Program-made: the position numbers and the translations under genes
Part shown: in pieces, positions 63,337 to 64,000 of the stretch
Numbering within the stretch: the first letter of the stretch is position 1
Layout: each line of letters opens with the position of its first letter
Assembly: GCF_002849225.1 (NCBI RefSeq)
Contig: NZ_PKMC01000002.1
Location: forward strand, 62,001-126,000
DNA length: 64,000 nt
From: Actinomyces sp. UMB0138
GTDB lineage: Bacteria > Bacillota > Negativicutes > Veillonellales > Veillonellaceae
Direction of reading: 5' to 3'
Notes under the pieces: model-generated
Told to the model about the DNA's origin: nothing
Seen by the model: the letters and a program-made list of their open reading frames with translations, nothing else
Databases searched by the model: none

Positions 63337-63616
63337 CGCCATCATTTTCAACGACTACCTGAACATCACGGGCATTCCTGAAAAGGCCGACGAGTGGAAG
63401 ATTGGTGGTCGCTCACCCCTGGAATGGGTGCTGGACCGCTACCGGGTAACTACCCACAAGGCATCCGGGATCGTGAACGATCCGAACGACTTTTGCCGGG
63501 AAATAAACAACCCGTCTTACATAGTCGATCTGATCCAGTCTCTAGTGACCGTGTCTCTAACCACGCAGGATCTGCTGGCTGAATTGCCCGCCCTCAAAGT
63601 AATAGAGAACAACTAG
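63336..63616 (+). pseudogene. 3' fragment of a large restriction/helicase protein
   Basis: The frame open from 63302 to TAG 63614-63616 reads NAIIFNDYLNITGIPEKADE, then GGRSPLEWVLDRYRVTTHKA, then SGIVNDPNDF and YIVDLIQSLVTVSLTTQDLL. This is the conserved C-terminal block of big DEAD/DEAH-helicase restriction enzymes (type ISP and relatives), which exceed 1500 residues. More than 90 percent of the gene is absent. It marks a deletion of a defence locus. Confidence 0.75.
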
Positions 63617-63646
63617 GAACGCCTCCAGCAGGCAGCACAAGGCCTA

Positions 63647-64000
63647 CTAACTGACGGCTTTATCGCTCCCGGGATCGCCCTCCGCAAGCTTAGCGGGGCT
63701 AGATCCCGAAGCGGTGGCGCCCTCGTTCAGATCGACTTCGGCGCTAACACCGTCAACGATCTCGCCGACCGCAGCCGCATTGTCCCCGCCCGCCATGTCG
63801 CGGAAAACCTTGAAGGAAGACCAGACGGCCGCCGTGATGGGCACGGCCAGCAACGCTCCGGCCACCCCGCCCTGCTGGGCGCCAACCCCCAAGGCGATAA
63901 TAATGATGATCCCGTGCAGGCTGAGCGAAGAGCCCATCACCTTAGGCTGCAACACGTAGTGCTCAATCTGGTTCACCACGATCACCACGCACACCAGCAC
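63647..64000 (-). CDS. AI-2E/PerM family transporter, C-terminal part (cut by window end)
   Basis: 117 residues of the C-terminal end, with the start beyond the right edge. QIEHYVLQPKVMGSSLSLHGIIIIIALGVGAQQGG is the family hallmark (QxExxxLxPxxxG), followed by a final membrane helix (GALLAVPITAAVW) and an acidic cytoplasmic tail. The family includes AI-2 exporters and other efflux proteins, so the substrate is open. Convergent with the restriction fragment. Confidence 0.87.
   Translation of the reverse strand: MLVCVVIVVNQIEHYVLQPKVMGSSLSLHGIIIIIALGVGAQQGGVAGALLAVPITAAVWSSFKVFRDMAGGDNAAAVGEIVDGVSAEVDLNEGATASGSSPAKLAEGDPGSDKAVS

Overview
The window is chromosomal DNA of a high-GC Gram-positive bacterium (Actinomycetota). 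The evidence is the base composition, frequent GTG starts, a gluABCD glutamate importer in the corynebacterial gene order, a GTP-dependent PEP carboxykinase, a MetS-type small subunit next to a sodium:neurotransmitter symporter, and an LppM-like lipoprotein. A host-associated, Actinomycetaceae-like organism would fit (amino-sugar and sialic-acid remnants, haem-degrading oxygenase, catalase), but the genus is a guess. I found no tRNA, rRNA, CRISPR array, intact insertion sequence or prophage.

Layout. 1-3.6 kb: the 3' end of nagB, an MFS carrier, a broken GntR/FCD regulator, a broken lyase gene (DapA/NanA family) and a stub of a ROK kinase. This reads as a decaying sialic-acid (nan) locus that still has a good FadR-type operator. 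3.7-10.1 kb: a cysteine-free pyroglutamyl-peptidase homologue, a rhomboid protease, a ferritin-like/VIT1 fusion, a YeiH exporter with divergent LysR, and a YibE/F protein. 10.2-13.9 kb: metF-metE behind a SAM-I riboswitch whose closing helix overlaps the metF ribosome-binding site. 14.1-25.2 kb: a hydrolase-fold protein without a catalytic triad, an IsdG-like oxygenase, HrpA, YwqG-like and SprT-like proteins, a TetR regulator, a phosphoribosyltransferase, an RNase H-like protein and two poorly characterised proteins. 25.4-31.6 kb: pckG, katA, a MarR regulator with triplicated operator-like palindromes, and a POT peptide transporter.

31.7-36.2 kb: a tightly overlapping nucleoside-salvage operon (deoD, MFS carrier, deoC, phosphohexomutase-type enzyme). 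36.4-44.6 kb: an LppM-like lipoprotein with a histone-H1-like tail, then an alpha-glucoside ABC importer, GH13 glucosidase, LacI regulator and MFS carrier. 44.7-52.4 kb: a YagU-like protein, a HerA-like ATPase, small membrane proteins, an NSS transporter with its 53-residue partner, and a GH31 glycosidase. 52.4-53.4 kb: a small accessory patch with two 55-bp hairpin repeats around an orphan gene and an antitoxin remnant. 53.5-62.5 kb: gluABCD, an EgtC-like amidotransferase, a two-gene ABC-2 transporter, a CYTH protein, rlmB and purA. 62.5-64 kb: small secreted or membrane genes, the 3' scrap of a large restriction/helicase protein, and the C-terminal part of an AI-2E/PerM family protein.

The most striking pattern is not a gene. 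The octamer CGAGGGCG occurs about once per kilobase (about 67 copies by hand count), far above what composition predicts. Several copies are paired head-to-head at gene ends, resembling DNA uptake sequences in Neisseria and Pasteurellaceae. A second notable structure is a four-site dyad of AAAGCACA at 57.76-57.83 kb.
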